Assembly: GCA_965242685.1 (NCBI GenBank)
Contig: OZ251487.1
Span: 1,426,001-1,490,000, forward strand
DNA from: G965215055 sp965242685
GTDB taxonomy: Bacteria > Pseudomonadota > Gammaproteobacteria > UBA4575
DNA: 64,000 bases
Reading direction: 5' to 3'
In this document: positions 7,160 to 15,708 of the stretch, one piece after another
How positions within the stretch are numbered: the first letter of the stretch is position 1
Layout: every line of letters begins with the position of its first letter
Notes under the pieces: model-generated
The model's input: the letters and a program-made list of their open reading frames with translations, nothing else
Told to the model about the DNA's origin: nothing
Database searches by the model: none
Position numbers and translations under genes: made by a program

Positions 7160-9565
7160 TTATCCGGCGGCCTTGCGCCTGCCGGCGGACATTTTCCTGG
7201 CCGACGACTGTTTTTTGACGGCGGTTTTCCTGTTTTTCCGCCGCGTCTTTTTCTGTGGCGCCTCGGCGATCATCTTTTCACATTCTTCCAATGTCAACGT
7301 CAGCGGGTCCCGGCCTTTGGGGATCTTGATGTTCTTGTCACCGCCGGCGATGTAGGGACCGTAGCGGCCATTCAGCACACTTATATTCTGTTCCTCAAAG
7401 GTCTTGATGACCCGGTGGGCGTCCGCCATTTTCTTCTCGGCAATCAACTCCAGTGCGCGCGCCAGCGTAATCGTATGAGGGTCGTCATATTTCTTAAGCG
7501 AAACGAATTTTTTACCGTATTTTACATAAGGGCCGAATCGCCCGACGTTCGCCTGTACCGGCTCTCCTTCCGGCGTCTCGCCGAGTTCCCGCGGCAGCTT
7601 AAACAGCTCCATGGCCTCTTCAAAGGTAACGTCCGCCATCTTTTGACCGGCGCGCAAGCCCGCGAATCTGGGTTTGTCTTCATCGTCTTTGCTGCCGATT
7701 TGCACAAAGGGCCCGTAGCGCCCCATGCGCACGCTGACCGGTTTGCCCGATTCGGGATCCACGCCGAGTTCCCGCGCCTGGACGACCTCGTCGCGCGCCA
7801 CCGTGGTGTCCTTTTCACTGACCAGCTCGCTGAACGGCTTCCAGAAGGCGCGTAAAACCGGCACCCATCTCTTTTCACCGCGTGAGATGCCGTCGAGATC
7901 GTCCTCCAGATGTGCGGTGAAATCGTAATCCACGTATTGGGTAAAATGTCGGGTGAGAAAATCGTTCACCAACCTCCCCATGTCCGTGGGAATAAATTGC
8001 CGGTTATCAAGTTCGGCGTATTCACGGCTTTGCAGCGTCGAAATGATACTGGCATACGTAGAAGGGCGGCCAATGCCGTATTCTTCCAGGGTCTTCACCA
8101 GGCTCGCCTCCGTAAATCTCGGCGGCGGTTCGGTAAAGTGCTGTTCGGCCTTGATCCCATTCAAGGGCACGTCTTCGCCAACCCGCAAATCGGGCAGCGT
8201 GCCGCCTTCCGTCTCTCCCTTACCCCTATTACCTTTAGACGGCAATCTTCCGTCTGCGGTGTCATCTTTCCCCTCCCGGTAAACCTGTATAAAACCGGGA
8301 TCCTTGATCGATGAGCCGGTGGCGCGAAAGGTGTTGTCTTCACCGCAGCCAAGCTCCGCCGTGGCCATGTTCAGGGTGGCATGAATCATCTGGCTTGCCA
8401 CGGTGCGCCTCCAGATCAGGCCATAGAGCTTGTACTGGTCCGCGCTGAGGAATTTCTTAACGTCATCGGGGGTGCGCATACAGGAAGTGGGACGGATCGC
8501 CTCGTGGGCCTCCTGTGCATTTTTTGACTTGGTTTTGAAGATACGGGCACGGTCGGGCAGATTACTTTTCCCATACCTCTGTTCGATGAATGCCCGCAGC
8601 TCGCGCAACGCCTCTTGCGACAGGGTCACGGAATCGGTGCGCATGTAAGTGATCAAGCCCGTTTCCCCGCCTTTCAGGTTGATCCCCTCGTACAACTGTT
8701 GCGCCACGCGCATGGTCCTCTGGGCGGAAAATCGCAGCTTGTTCGAGGCCTCCTGTTGCAGCGATGACGTGATGAACGGCGGTGCCGGATGGCGTTTTCG
8801 TTCCTTTTTATCCAGTGCCGTAACGACAAGTTTGCCGCCGGCGTGTTGATTCAGCAGCTCGGTGGCGGCGTTGGCGTCTTTCTCGTTGTCGATGTCGAAC
8901 TGTTTGAGTTTTTTACCCCGATACACGTGCAACTTTGCCGTGAATCCCCGCTTGTCTTTTTCACAATCCGCCTCGATGCTCCAGTATTCCCGCGCCACAA
9001 ACTTCTCGATCTCGCCTTCGCGCTCGCACAACAAACGTAACGCGGGGCTTTGTACCCGTCCGGCGGAAAGTCCGGCTTTTATCTTTTTCCACAACAACGG
9101 CGACAGATTGAAGCCCACCAGGTAGTCCATCGCCCGCCGTGCCTGTTGCGCGTTGACCAGATTGTTTGAAAGCGTTCGCGGATGCGCGATTGCCTCGGTA
9201 ACCGCGCGTTTCGTGATCTCGTGAAACACCACCCTATGGACTTCTTTACCGCGTAGAAGACCGCGTTCGTTCAAGATCTCGCACAAGTGCCAGGAAATGG
9301 CCTCGCCTTCGCGATCCGGGTCGGTGGCAAGATAAAGCGCCGCAGATTTTCTCAGCGCCTTCGATATAGTGGAGATATGCCGCTCATTTTTCTTGATGAC
9401 CTCGTACTTCATCGCAAAATCGTCGCCCGGGTCGATGGCGCCTTCCTTGGGGATCAGATCGCGCACGTGTCCGTATGAGGCAAGCACGCTGAAGTCCCTG
9501 CCGAGGTACTTTTCGATGGTCCTGGCTTTGGCCGGTGATTCCACGATAACCAGATTTTTATTCAT
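7160..9565 (-). CDS. topA: DNA topoisomerase I
   Basis: Type IA topoisomerase that relaxes negative supercoils, 801 residues. The Toprim domain holds VIVESPAKARTIEKYLG at the N-terminus and the metal-binding DPDREGEA (Asp82, Asp84). The active-site tyrosine is Tyr307 in GLITYMRTDSV. The HEAIRPTS and GIGRPSTYASIISTLQ blocks follow. The C-terminal part consists of Topo_C repeats (GRYGPFVQIG, GRFGPYVKYG, GRYGPYIAGG) and ends in a Lys/Arg-rich tail; classical four-cysteine zinc fingers are absent. A mobile cassette is inserted 74 bases upstream of the start. Confidence 0.97.
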   Translation of the reverse strand: MNKNLVIVESPAKARTIEKYLGRDFSVLASYGHVRDLIPKEGAIDPGDDFAMKYEVIKKNERHISTISKALRKSAALYLATDPDREGEAISWHLCEILNERGLLRGKEVHRVVFHEITKRAVTEAIAHPRTLSNNLVNAQQARRAMDYLVGFNLSPLLWKKIKAGLSAGRVQSPALRLLCEREGEIEKFVAREYWSIEADCEKDKRGFTAKLHVYRGKKLKQFDIDNEKDANAATELLNQHAGGKLVVTALDKKERKRHPAPPFITSSLQQEASNKLRFSAQRTMRVAQQLYEGINLKGGETGLITYMRTDSVTLSQEALRELRAFIEQRYGKSNLPDRARIFKTKSKNAQEAHEAIRPTSCMRTPDDVKKFLSADQYKLYGLIWRRTVASQMIHATLNMATAELGCGEDNTFRATGSSIKDPGFIQVYREGKDDTADGRLPSKGNRGKGETEGGTLPDLRVGEDVPLNGIKAEQHFTEPPPRFTEASLVKTLEEYGIGRPSTYASIISTLQSREYAELDNRQFIPTDMGRLVNDFLTRHFTQYVDYDFTAHLEDDLDGISRGEKRWVPVLRAFWKPFSELVSEKDTTVARDEVVQARELGVDPESGKPVSVRMGRYGPFVQIGSKDDEDKPRFAGLRAGQKMADVTFEEAMELFKLPRELGETPEGEPVQANVGRFGPYVKYGKKFVSLKKYDDPHTITLARALELIAEKKMADAHRVIKTFEEQNISVLNGRYGPYIAGGDKNIKIPKGRDPLTLTLEECEKMIAEAPQKKTRRKNRKTAVKKQSSARKMSAGRRKAAG

Positions 9566-9639
9566 TCGGCTTCGGTGTGGTTGGAGTTTCGATCATCCTT
9601 ACATCTTCAGAAAATATCTTGCAGGCACGCTGCCCGACA

Positions 9640-9670
9640 AATTTTTGGGTAATTATGCAGCAAAATCCAC
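9640..9670 (+). repeat. Left target duplication and left inverted end of cassette 1
   Basis: AATTTTTG (9640-9647) is the target duplication. The 23-bp end follows at 9648-9670. It differs from the consensus (GGGAATTATG...AAAATCCAC) at two positions. Confidence 0.88.
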
Positions 9671-9744
9671 AGGGTTTCTTATTTCCGTATCCGCTTTTAT
9701 TCCCGCCCTAGTTTCACAAAGTCCGGCAAGCCGCACGGGTGCGG

Positions 9745-11028
9745 TCAACGGCCCGACGGTTTGTAGTTCTTAATCTCGTCAATGATGTCTTGCAACTTTG
9801 CATGGACCCATTCATGTTTATTTTCAAATCTCTCATGGATGTGGGATTCCGTCTCCCTGAACCACGGGGTTTCAAACTTGAACTCAAGTTTGTACTGCCG
9901 GTCGGGATCGGACGTTTGATAGGAATTCAAACGAGATCGCCAATCTTTCGCAATACCCACTTTATACTCGCCCGGAAAATTCGGATGCGAGATGATATAC
10001 ACAAATTTCTGCTCTTGGTAGTCCGTGCCTTGATCCGTCCGCTTCGGGGGATCCGTCCTCATGTGAATCTTGTTTTGAGACTTAAATAAATGACTCGGAT
10101 CGGCCACTTCTTTGGTCAATCGTTGCTTAACCAGTTCATACGCCTTTATTGATATATCAACACCGATCCATTGCCTTTTCAGATCCTCGGCCGCAACGCA
10201 TGTGGTCGCACAGCCGCAAAACGGATCAAGCACTATATCCCCCTCGTTGCTGGACGCCCGGATGATGCGCTGGAGCAAGGCCAGCGGCTTTTGGGTGGGA
10301 TAGCCTACATATTGCTTTTTCTGTTTGGCTACAATGGCAAGGCCGTTTCCCTTTTCCTCTGCCCACCATGATTCAGGAATCTTGCCCGTCCGCAATGGCG
10401 TGTCGGCATGGCCGGAGCCGGTTAGCCCCTCGCGGTAATTCGCCTGTGTTTTGGGGTGGTGACCGATACGGACTTGGTTGCCATTGAAAATCCAACCCTC
10501 CCCCTTGCTGTAAAACAAAATCGTGTCGTGCTTGCGATTGAATTGACGCATTTTCGGCGATCCCGGGCCGCGATAACACCAAACAATCTCATTTCTTAAG
10601 TTATCCTCTCCAAAAATACAATCCATCGTGGTCTTCAAGTAATGGCTCATCGTTAAGTCGCAATGAAGATAGATGCTCCCCGTTGGCTTGAGTACCCGGT
10701 GGCATTCCAAGAGACGAATCGCCATATACGCCAGGTAGGCAAAGTTGTAAGGTTTGCCTATCCCCCGTATGCCACTGAGATAACGAAAAAGATCGCTCTG
10801 ATTTTCCTCAAGGGTCTTTAGCCACTCTTCCTTCAGATCGTCTTGCGTGAAAATATCCTTGAAACTGGCGCCTTCGGCACTGGTGCCGATGGGGGCGGTA
10901 AACTTCTTGTTTTTGTTGAAGGGCGGATCCAGGTAGATTAAGTCGATACACTCCGAATTGATCCCCTGCAAAATATCCAGGTTGTCATCACAGAAAATGG
11001 TTCTGTTTTGTACATTGCATTCCGTCAT
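9745..11028 (-). CDS. DNA methyltransferase fused to GIY-YIG (T5orf172-like) nuclease domain, copy A
   Basis: A 427-residue fusion. Residues 1-300 form a beta-class amino-methyltransferase: catalytic DPPFN at 34-38 comes before the S-adenosylmethionine motif DPFCGCATT at about 268-276, with the target-recognition region between (about 177-241). Residues 341-410 form a GIY-YIG-type domain of the T5orf172/MUG113 kind (FVYIISHPNFPGEYKVGIAKD, conserved Arg in WRSRLNSYQT, Glu in RETESHIHERFE). Modification and cleavage may thus reside in one chain. It is nearly identical to the copy at 11148-12437 except in the recognition region. Base specificity (m6A or m4C) and target are not readable. Confidence 0.85.
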   Translation of the reverse strand: MTECNVQNRTIFCDDNLDILQGINSECIDLIYLDPPFNKNKKFTAPIGTSAEGASFKDIFTQDDLKEEWLKTLEENQSDLFRYLSGIRGIGKPYNFAYLAYMAIRLLECHRVLKPTGSIYLHCDLTMSHYLKTTMDCIFGEDNLRNEIVWCYRGPGSPKMRQFNRKHDTILFYSKGEGWIFNGNQVRIGHHPKTQANYREGLTGSGHADTPLRTGKIPESWWAEEKGNGLAIVAKQKKQYVGYPTQKPLALLQRIIRASSNEGDIVLDPFCGCATTCVAAEDLKRQWIGVDISIKAYELVKQRLTKEVADPSHLFKSQNKIHMRTDPPKRTDQGTDYQEQKFVYIISHPNFPGEYKVGIAKDWRSRLNSYQTSDPDRQYKLEFKFETPWFRETESHIHERFENKHEWVHAKLQDIIDEIKNYKPSGR

Positions 11029-11123
11029 TTATTTGTCAACCTACTCATCGCAAGCCCATTCATCGCAGACAATCGCCGTAACAAAGCCTGTTTTTCATAC
11101 GTGTAAAGTGTATAGATGTTTCC

Positions 11124-11146
11124 GTGGATTTTGCTACATAATTCCC
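11124..11146 (-). repeat. Internal copy of the cassette inverted end
   Basis: GTGGATTTTGCTACATA... on the plus strand; its reverse complement matches the 23-bp consensus perfectly. It stands upstream of copy A and only one base from the stop codon of copy B, in right-end orientation. No target duplication pairs it with the left end, so it is the relic of a tandem duplication or of a nested unit. Confidence 0.85.
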
Positions 11147-11147
11147 T

Positions 11148-12437
11148 TCAATCGGGATGTCGGGCATTTCTCCCTTTGTAGTTCTCAATCTCGTCAATGA
11201 TGTCTTGCAATTCTGCATGGACCCATTCATATGTATTTTCAAATTTCTCATGGATGTGGGATTCCGTTTCCCTGAACCATGGTGTTTCAAACTTGAATTC
11301 AAGTTTGTACTGTCGGTCGGGGGCGGATGTCTGATAGGAATTCAAACGAGCTTTCCAATCTTTCGCAATACCCACTTTATACACGCCCGGAAAATTCGGA
11401 TTCGAGATGACGTACACAAATTTCTTCTCTTGATAGTCCGTACCTTGATCCGTCCGTTTCGGTGGATCCGTCCTCATGTGAATCTTGTTTTGAGACTTAA
11501 ATAAATGACTCGGGTCGGCCACTTCTTTGGTCAATCGTTGCTTAACCAGTTCATACGCCTTTATTGATATATCAACACCGATCCACTGCCTGTTCAGATC
11601 CTCGGCCGCAACGCATGTGGTCGCACAGCCGCAAAACGGATCCAGCACTATACCCCCCTCGTTGCTGCTGGCCTTGATGATGCGCCTTAACAAGGCCAAA
11701 GGTTTCTGAGTGGGATAGCCGGTGCGCTCCCGTTTCAATCGCCCTGCCGGTGAAAATTTAGTCCACCAAGTTTCAGGAATCTTACCTTTTTCCAAGTACT
11801 TTTCCCGTAGTTGCGAGGTTAATGGAGCGGAAATTGCCGCGCCCTTAAGGTTCGTGTTGAGTTTTTTATGCGGTACCCGAACATCGTCGCCATTGAAAAT
11901 CCAGCTACTTCCCTTGCTGTAAAACAAGATCGTGTCGTGCTTGCGATTGAATTGACGCATTTTCGGTGAACCAGGGCCGGCATAACACCACAAAATCTCG
12001 TTCCGAAAGTTATCCTCTCCAAAGATACAATCCATCGTCGTCTTCAAGTAATGGCTCATCGTTGCGTCGCAATGCAGATAGATGCTCCCCGTGGGCTTAA
12101 GAACCCGGTGGCATTCCAAGAGACGAATCGCCATATACGCCAGGTAGGCAAAGTTATAGGGCTTGCCTATCCCCCGTATGCCATCGAGATAACGAAAAAG
12201 ATCGCTTTGATTTTCTTCAAGGGTCTTTAGCCACTCTTCCTTCAGATCGTCTTGCGTGAAAATATCCTTAAAACTGGCGCCTTCGGCACTGGTGCCGATG
12301 GGAGCGGTAAATTTCTTGTTCTTGTTGAAGGGCGGGTCCAGGTAGATTAAGTCGATACACTCCGAATTGATCCCCTGCAAAATATCCAAATTATCATCAC
12401 AGAAAATGGTTCGGTTTTTTACATTGCATTCGGTCAT
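11148..12437 (-). CDS. DNA methyltransferase fused to GIY-YIG nuclease domain, copy B
   Basis: A 429-residue paralogue of the preceding gene. The first 176 residues differ at only about ten positions. The C-terminal 180 residues, including motif DPFCGCATT and the GIY-YIG domain (FVYVISNPNFPGVYKVGIAKD), are also almost unchanged. Residues about 177-243 (from SSWIFNGDDVRV to GRLKRERTGYPTQ) share little with copy A. That segment is the expected target-recognition region, so the two proteins probably recognise different DNA sequences. The upstream DNA, including the stretch TCATTTATTTGTCAAC, is also shared, so whole gene plus promoter was duplicated. Confidence 0.85.
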   Translation of the reverse strand: MTECNVKNRTIFCDDNLDILQGINSECIDLIYLDPPFNKNKKFTAPIGTSAEGASFKDIFTQDDLKEEWLKTLEENQSDLFRYLDGIRGIGKPYNFAYLAYMAIRLLECHRVLKPTGSIYLHCDATMSHYLKTTMDCIFGEDNFRNEILWCYAGPGSPKMRQFNRKHDTILFYSKGSSWIFNGDDVRVPHKKLNTNLKGAAISAPLTSQLREKYLEKGKIPETWWTKFSPAGRLKRERTGYPTQKPLALLRRIIKASSNEGGIVLDPFCGCATTCVAAEDLNRQWIGVDISIKAYELVKQRLTKEVADPSHLFKSQNKIHMRTDPPKRTDQGTDYQEKKFVYVISNPNFPGVYKVGIAKDWKARLNSYQTSAPDRQYKLEFKFETPWFRETESHIHEKFENTYEWVHAELQDIIDEIENYKGRNARHPD

Positions 12438-12478
12438 TTATTTGTCAACTCATTCATCGCAAGACAAACGTATAGAGG

Positions 12479-12509
12479 GTAGATTTTGCTACATCATTCC
12501 CAATTTTTG
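12479..12509 (-). repeat. Right inverted end and target duplication of cassette 1
   Basis: The end occupies 12479-12501, two mismatches from consensus. AATTTTTG at 12502-12509 repeats the left flank exactly. Confidence 0.88.
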
Positions 12510-12534
12510 TATTGTGAAACGGATAATACCCTTG

Positions 12535-13653
12535 TCAAGCCTGATGAGTTCGCACGTACACGCCGTTGCCATTATGGGAGATCTGCCCGTTAAGCTCCAG
12601 GATCAGCAGGATCGAAGACACCACGTTGACCTCCAGGCCGCTACGCCCGACCAGGGTATCGACGCTCACCGGCTCATAGCCCATGCTGCCGAGGATCTTC
12701 TCATGTTCCGGATCGCAGGTTACGGGACCGGTTACCGATGGCGCAACCGCCGTATCGCCCCGCCCTCGATCCAGGTCTATATGGTTTTTCAACTCCTGTA
12801 GAATATCGTCCACCGTTTCCACCAGCTTGGCGCCGTCGCGTATCAGGGCGTGACAGCCTTTTGAAAGAGGGCTGTGTATGGAACCCGGGACGGCAAACAC
12901 CTCCCGATTTTGCTCGTTTGCCAGCCGTGCCGTGATTAAAGAACCGCTTTTTGTCGAGGCCTCCACCACCAGCACGCCGAGGCTTAGGCCACTGATAATG
13001 CGATTGCGTCGCGGAAAGTGCCCGGGCTTGGGCAACTTGCCTATGGGAAACTCGGAGACCACCATGCCGCGTTGCGCGATCCGCTCGGTCAGCTTGCGGT
13101 GATTGGGCGGATAAATGCGGTCAAGCCCGCATCCGGCCACGGCGATGGTCGCCCCGTTTTGTGCCTGTAGCGCACCGCGATGCGCGGCGGCGTCTATACC
13201 GCTTGCCAGGCCGCTGGTGATGACCAGCCCCGCCCGGGCAAGGCTTCGCGCAAACGACTGCGCGATCTCCCTGCCCTGGTGACTGGCGTTACGGCTGCCG
13301 ACGATGGCAAGCTGTGGATCGGACAATACCTGCGCCGGCGGTTCGCCCATCACATACAGCACCACGGGCGGGTCCGTCAGCTGTTTCAGCAGTTCGGGAT
13401 AGCCTGCGTCCCTTATCGTGATCAGACGGTGCGCATCCTGTTGAAGCCATTCGAGATCCCGCTTGATCGCCTCCTCATCGGGCGCCGTGATCCCGTCAAT
13501 GACGGGTTTCGGTATGCCGAGTGCCTGCAATTCGCCGCGCCCGGCTTGCAGAATGCCCCCCGGAGATTCAAACTTATCCAGCAACTTATGGAACGTCGCC
13601 GTTCCAAGTCGGTCAATATGGGTGAGTGCTAACCACTCCTCTGGCTGAGACAT
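12535..13653 (-). CDS. dprA: DNA-processing protein A (Smf/DprA)
   Basis: DprA loads RecA on incoming single-stranded DNA during transformation. The 372-residue chain has an N-terminal helix-hairpin region (EEWLALTHIDRLGTATFHKLL), the extended Rossmann domain (LAIVGSRNASHQGREIAQSFAR, VITSGLASGIDAAAHRGAL, GCGLDRIYPPNHRKL, SEFPIGKLPKPGHFPRRNRIISGLS, GSLITARLANEQNREVFAVPG) and a C-terminal winged-helix-like domain (GYEPVSVDTLVGRSGLEVNVVSSILLILEL). Complete. Its 3' end is 25 bases from the cassette border, so the insertion has not damaged it. Confidence 0.96.
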   Translation of the reverse strand: MSQPEEWLALTHIDRLGTATFHKLLDKFESPGGILQAGRGELQALGIPKPVIDGITAPDEEAIKRDLEWLQQDAHRLITIRDAGYPELLKQLTDPPVVLYVMGEPPAQVLSDPQLAIVGSRNASHQGREIAQSFARSLARAGLVITSGLASGIDAAAHRGALQAQNGATIAVAGCGLDRIYPPNHRKLTERIAQRGMVVSEFPIGKLPKPGHFPRRNRIISGLSLGVLVVEASTKSGSLITARLANEQNREVFAVPGSIHSPLSKGCHALIRDGAKLVETVDDILQELKNHIDLDRGRGDTAVAPSVTGPVTCDPEHEKILGSMGYEPVSVDTLVGRSGLEVNVVSSILLILELNGQISHNGNGVYVRTHQA

Positions 13654-13805
13654 ACGCGATCAAGGTTTTTTATAATTGTAGCGGGATGTAAGCGTGAACG
13701 GAAAGGGTTATATCATGCGGCTCATCATGAAAGATCACACTTTGGCGGCATTATGCAAGGTATTTTATTAAACTTGGGACTGGTATAGTATTGCAAATAT
13801 ATTCT

Positions 13806-13873
13806 ATGCTTAGGCGACCGAAATGCTTAGGCGAACGAAATGCTTAGGCGAACGAAATGCTTAGGCGAACGAA
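13806..13873. repeat. Four tandem 17-bp repeats upstream of def
   Basis: ATGCTTAGGCGAACGAA is repeated four times head to tail (13806, 13823, 13840, 13857), the first with one change. It sits 38 bases before the def start, between the divergent dprA and def genes, where the def promoter should be. Nothing else was seen in 13654-13911. Confidence 0.95.
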
Positions 13874-13911
13874 AAGCGGTTCAGATCAACGTATAGTCAT
13901 TTTATAGGGCG

Positions 13912-14457
13912 ATGGCATTACTTGAAATCCTACATTTTCCCGACCCCAGGTTACGAAAAAAGGCGCGTCCGGTGGACGAGATAGACGACCGGGTACGCCA
14001 AACGGTGACCGACATGTTCGAAACCATGTACGACGCCCGCGGCGTCGGGCTGGCCGCCACCCAAGTGAACGTGCAACGGCAGATCATCGTCATCGACGTT
14101 TCAGACGACAAAGACACCCCGCTTTGCTTGATCAACCCGAAAATTATCGCCGACGAGGGCGAAAAAGAGGCGCGGGAAGGATGCCTGTCCGTGTTGGGAA
14201 TTTTCGACAACGTAAAACGTGCGGAAAAAATTACCGTAGAGGCCCTGGATCAAAATGGCGAGTTGGTGACCCACGAGGCGGAAGACCTGTTCTCAATCTG
14301 TATTCAGCATGAAATAGACCACCTTGAAGGCAGGTTGTTCATCGACCATCTATCGCCGTTGAAGCGTCAGCGCATCAAAAAGAAACTGCTCAAACAACAG
14401 AAACGCGGGCAGACTCCACGGCGCGAGGATGACGCCCAACATGCCAACGTGATCTAA
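13912..14457 (+). CDS. def: Peptide deformylase
   Basis: Removes the formyl group from nascent N-terminal methionine using Fe(II). The 181 residues show all three deformylase motifs: GVGLAATQVN, EGCLSV (metal Cys) and QHEIDHLEG (two metal His and catalytic Glu). It begins MALLEILHFPDPRLRKKA as usual and carries a basic C-terminal tail. fmt follows 36 bases later, so formylation and deformylation of initiator methionine are encoded together. Confidence 0.97.
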   Translation: MALLEILHFPDPRLRKKARPVDEIDDRVRQTVTDMFETMYDARGVGLAATQVNVQRQIIVIDVSDDKDTPLCLINPKIIADEGEKEAREGCLSVLGIFDNVKRAEKITVEALDQNGELVTHEAEDLFSICIQHEIDHLEGRLFIDHLSPLKRQRIKKKLLKQQKRGQTPRREDDAQHANVI

Positions 14458-14493
14458 ACTACGCGCCTTAGAAAACTTCCAGCGTATAACGCT

Positions 14494-15468
14494 GTGCCTC
14501 GGGGACTTACAATCATCTTTGCCGGCACCCCCGAATTTGCCGCGGTGGTGCTGCGTCCCCTGCTGGCAAGCACCCATCGGGTCATAGCGGTATACACACA
14601 ACCCGACCGACCGGCGGGGCGCGGCAGGAAACCGCGACAGAGTCCGGTAAAAGAGCTTGCCCTGCAAGCCGGCATCCCGCTTTACCAGCCCGCCCGCCTT
14701 GACGAGCGGGAATGCGGGTGCCTGCAAGGGCTTGCGGCGGACGTGATCCTGGTCAGCGCCTACGGGGTACTACTTCCCGTTGCGGCATTGGAAGCCGCGA
14801 GGTTGGGCACGATCAACATCCATGCCTCGCTACTACCGAAATGGCGCGGTGCGGCGCCTATCCAGCGCGCCATCCTGGCCGGCGACAGGCAGACCGGCAT
14901 CACCTTCATGCAAATGGTACGGGAACTGGATGCGGGCCCGATCTTGTCGCAGTTGACGTGTGACGTGGAGGCCGCCGACACGGGCGCGAGCCTACACGAC
15001 CGCCTTGCCCGCCTGTCGGCGCAGGCCGTCGTCGGGATCATGGACGGCTTACAGGGCGATCAATTCACGCCCGTCCCCCAGGACGCAAGCCAAGCCACGT
15101 ATGCGGAAAAGCTGGTAAAGAGCGAGGCCGTGATCGACTGGCGTGAAAGCGCCGCCGAAATCGAACGAAAAATTCGCGCCTTCAACGCCTGGCCGGTGGC
15201 CTGCACGCACTGGAACGGCCGGCGGTTACGTATCTGGGAGGCCGTCTCGAGGCGCGCTACGATGGATGGAAAATATGCCTCCGATGCATATACCCCCGAT
15301 GCACACGCCCCCGGCACCGTCATCGCGGTTGACAGGGAAGGCATTGACGTTGCCACAGGCAACGGGGTGCTGCGCCTGCAATCCCTACAACTGGCCGGCG
15401 GCAAAGTCATTCGCGCCCGCGACTTTACCAATGCCCACGACGTGCGGGGTCAACGTTTTAGCGGCTGA
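14494..15468 (+). CDS. fmt: Methionyl-tRNA formyltransferase
   Basis: Formylates initiator Met-tRNA with 10-formyltetrahydrofolate. The start is GTG 14494, giving PRGLTIIFAGTPEFAAVVL. Further blocks are YTQPDRPAGRGRKPRQSPVK, the catalytic set around GTINIHASLLPKWRGAAPIQRAI (Asn, His) with the aspartate in DAGPILSQ, and a C-terminal OB domain. 324 residues, complete. The usual neighbour rsmB is missing between fmt and trkA. A 35-bp piece of this gene (15031-15065) recurs just upstream of trkA. Confidence 0.96.
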   Translation: MPRGLTIIFAGTPEFAAVVLRPLLASTHRVIAVYTQPDRPAGRGRKPRQSPVKELALQAGIPLYQPARLDERECGCLQGLAADVILVSAYGVLLPVAALEAARLGTINIHASLLPKWRGAAPIQRAILAGDRQTGITFMQMVRELDAGPILSQLTCDVEAADTGASLHDRLARLSAQAVVGIMDGLQGDQFTPVPQDASQATYAEKLVKSEAVIDWRESAAEIERKIRAFNAWPVACTHWNGRRLRIWEAVSRRATMDGKYASDAYTPDAHAPGTVIAVDREGIDVATGNGVLRLQSLQLAGGKVIRARDFTNAHDVRGQRFSG

Positions 15469-15660
15469 GTGCCCCGCTCGCGGGAGAAATTGCAACCTTT
15501 TGTGACTGAAAAAGTGCGGTTTCCTCAATAAACAACATTACAGACGGACATTGCAGAATTAGGTATATAATTCGCAAACCTTGAACGCCGCGCCGGCTTC
15601 CCGTCTTTGGAACGGGGCGTGCGGGCGGCCGTCGAGTTTGATCCCGTGCTGTCGGGACGC

Positions 15661-15695
15661 GTCGGGATCATGGATGGTTTACAGGGCGATCAATT
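15661..15695 (+). repeat. Displaced copy of an internal fmt segment
   Basis: Positions 15661-15695 match 15031-15065 inside fmt at 33 of 35 bases (both begin GTCGGGATCATGGA and end CAGGGCGATCAATT). The copy ends 13 bases before the trkA start codon, so it lies in the trkA leader. Confidence 0.9.
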
Positions 15696-15708
15696 TGGCG
15701 GGGGGACT

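Larger units (their letters stand above)
9648..12501. mobile_element. Transposase-less mobile cassette 1 carrying duplicated methyltransferase/GIY-YIG genes
   Basis: The unit is bounded by 23-bp inverted ends: left 9648-9670 (GGTAATTATG...AAAATCCAC) and right 12479-12501 (inverse complement GGGAATGATG...AAAATCTAC). A perfect 8-bp direct duplication, AATTTTTG, lies outside both ends (9640-9647 and 12502-12509). A third copy of the end, oriented like the right end, lies inside at 11124-11146. There is no transposase gene; the cargo is two tandem methyltransferase-nuclease fusions. The same ends bound the unit at 24941-27616. The element sits between dprA and topA, both transcribed leftward through it. 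It resembles the mobile insertion cassettes described in Bacillus, which need a transposase in trans. Confidence 0.88.

Noticed and set aside
9648..11146. Copy A as an independent cassette from the left end to the internal end
   Set aside because: The bases after the internal end (TTCAATCG) do not repeat the left flank; only the outer pair has a duplication.
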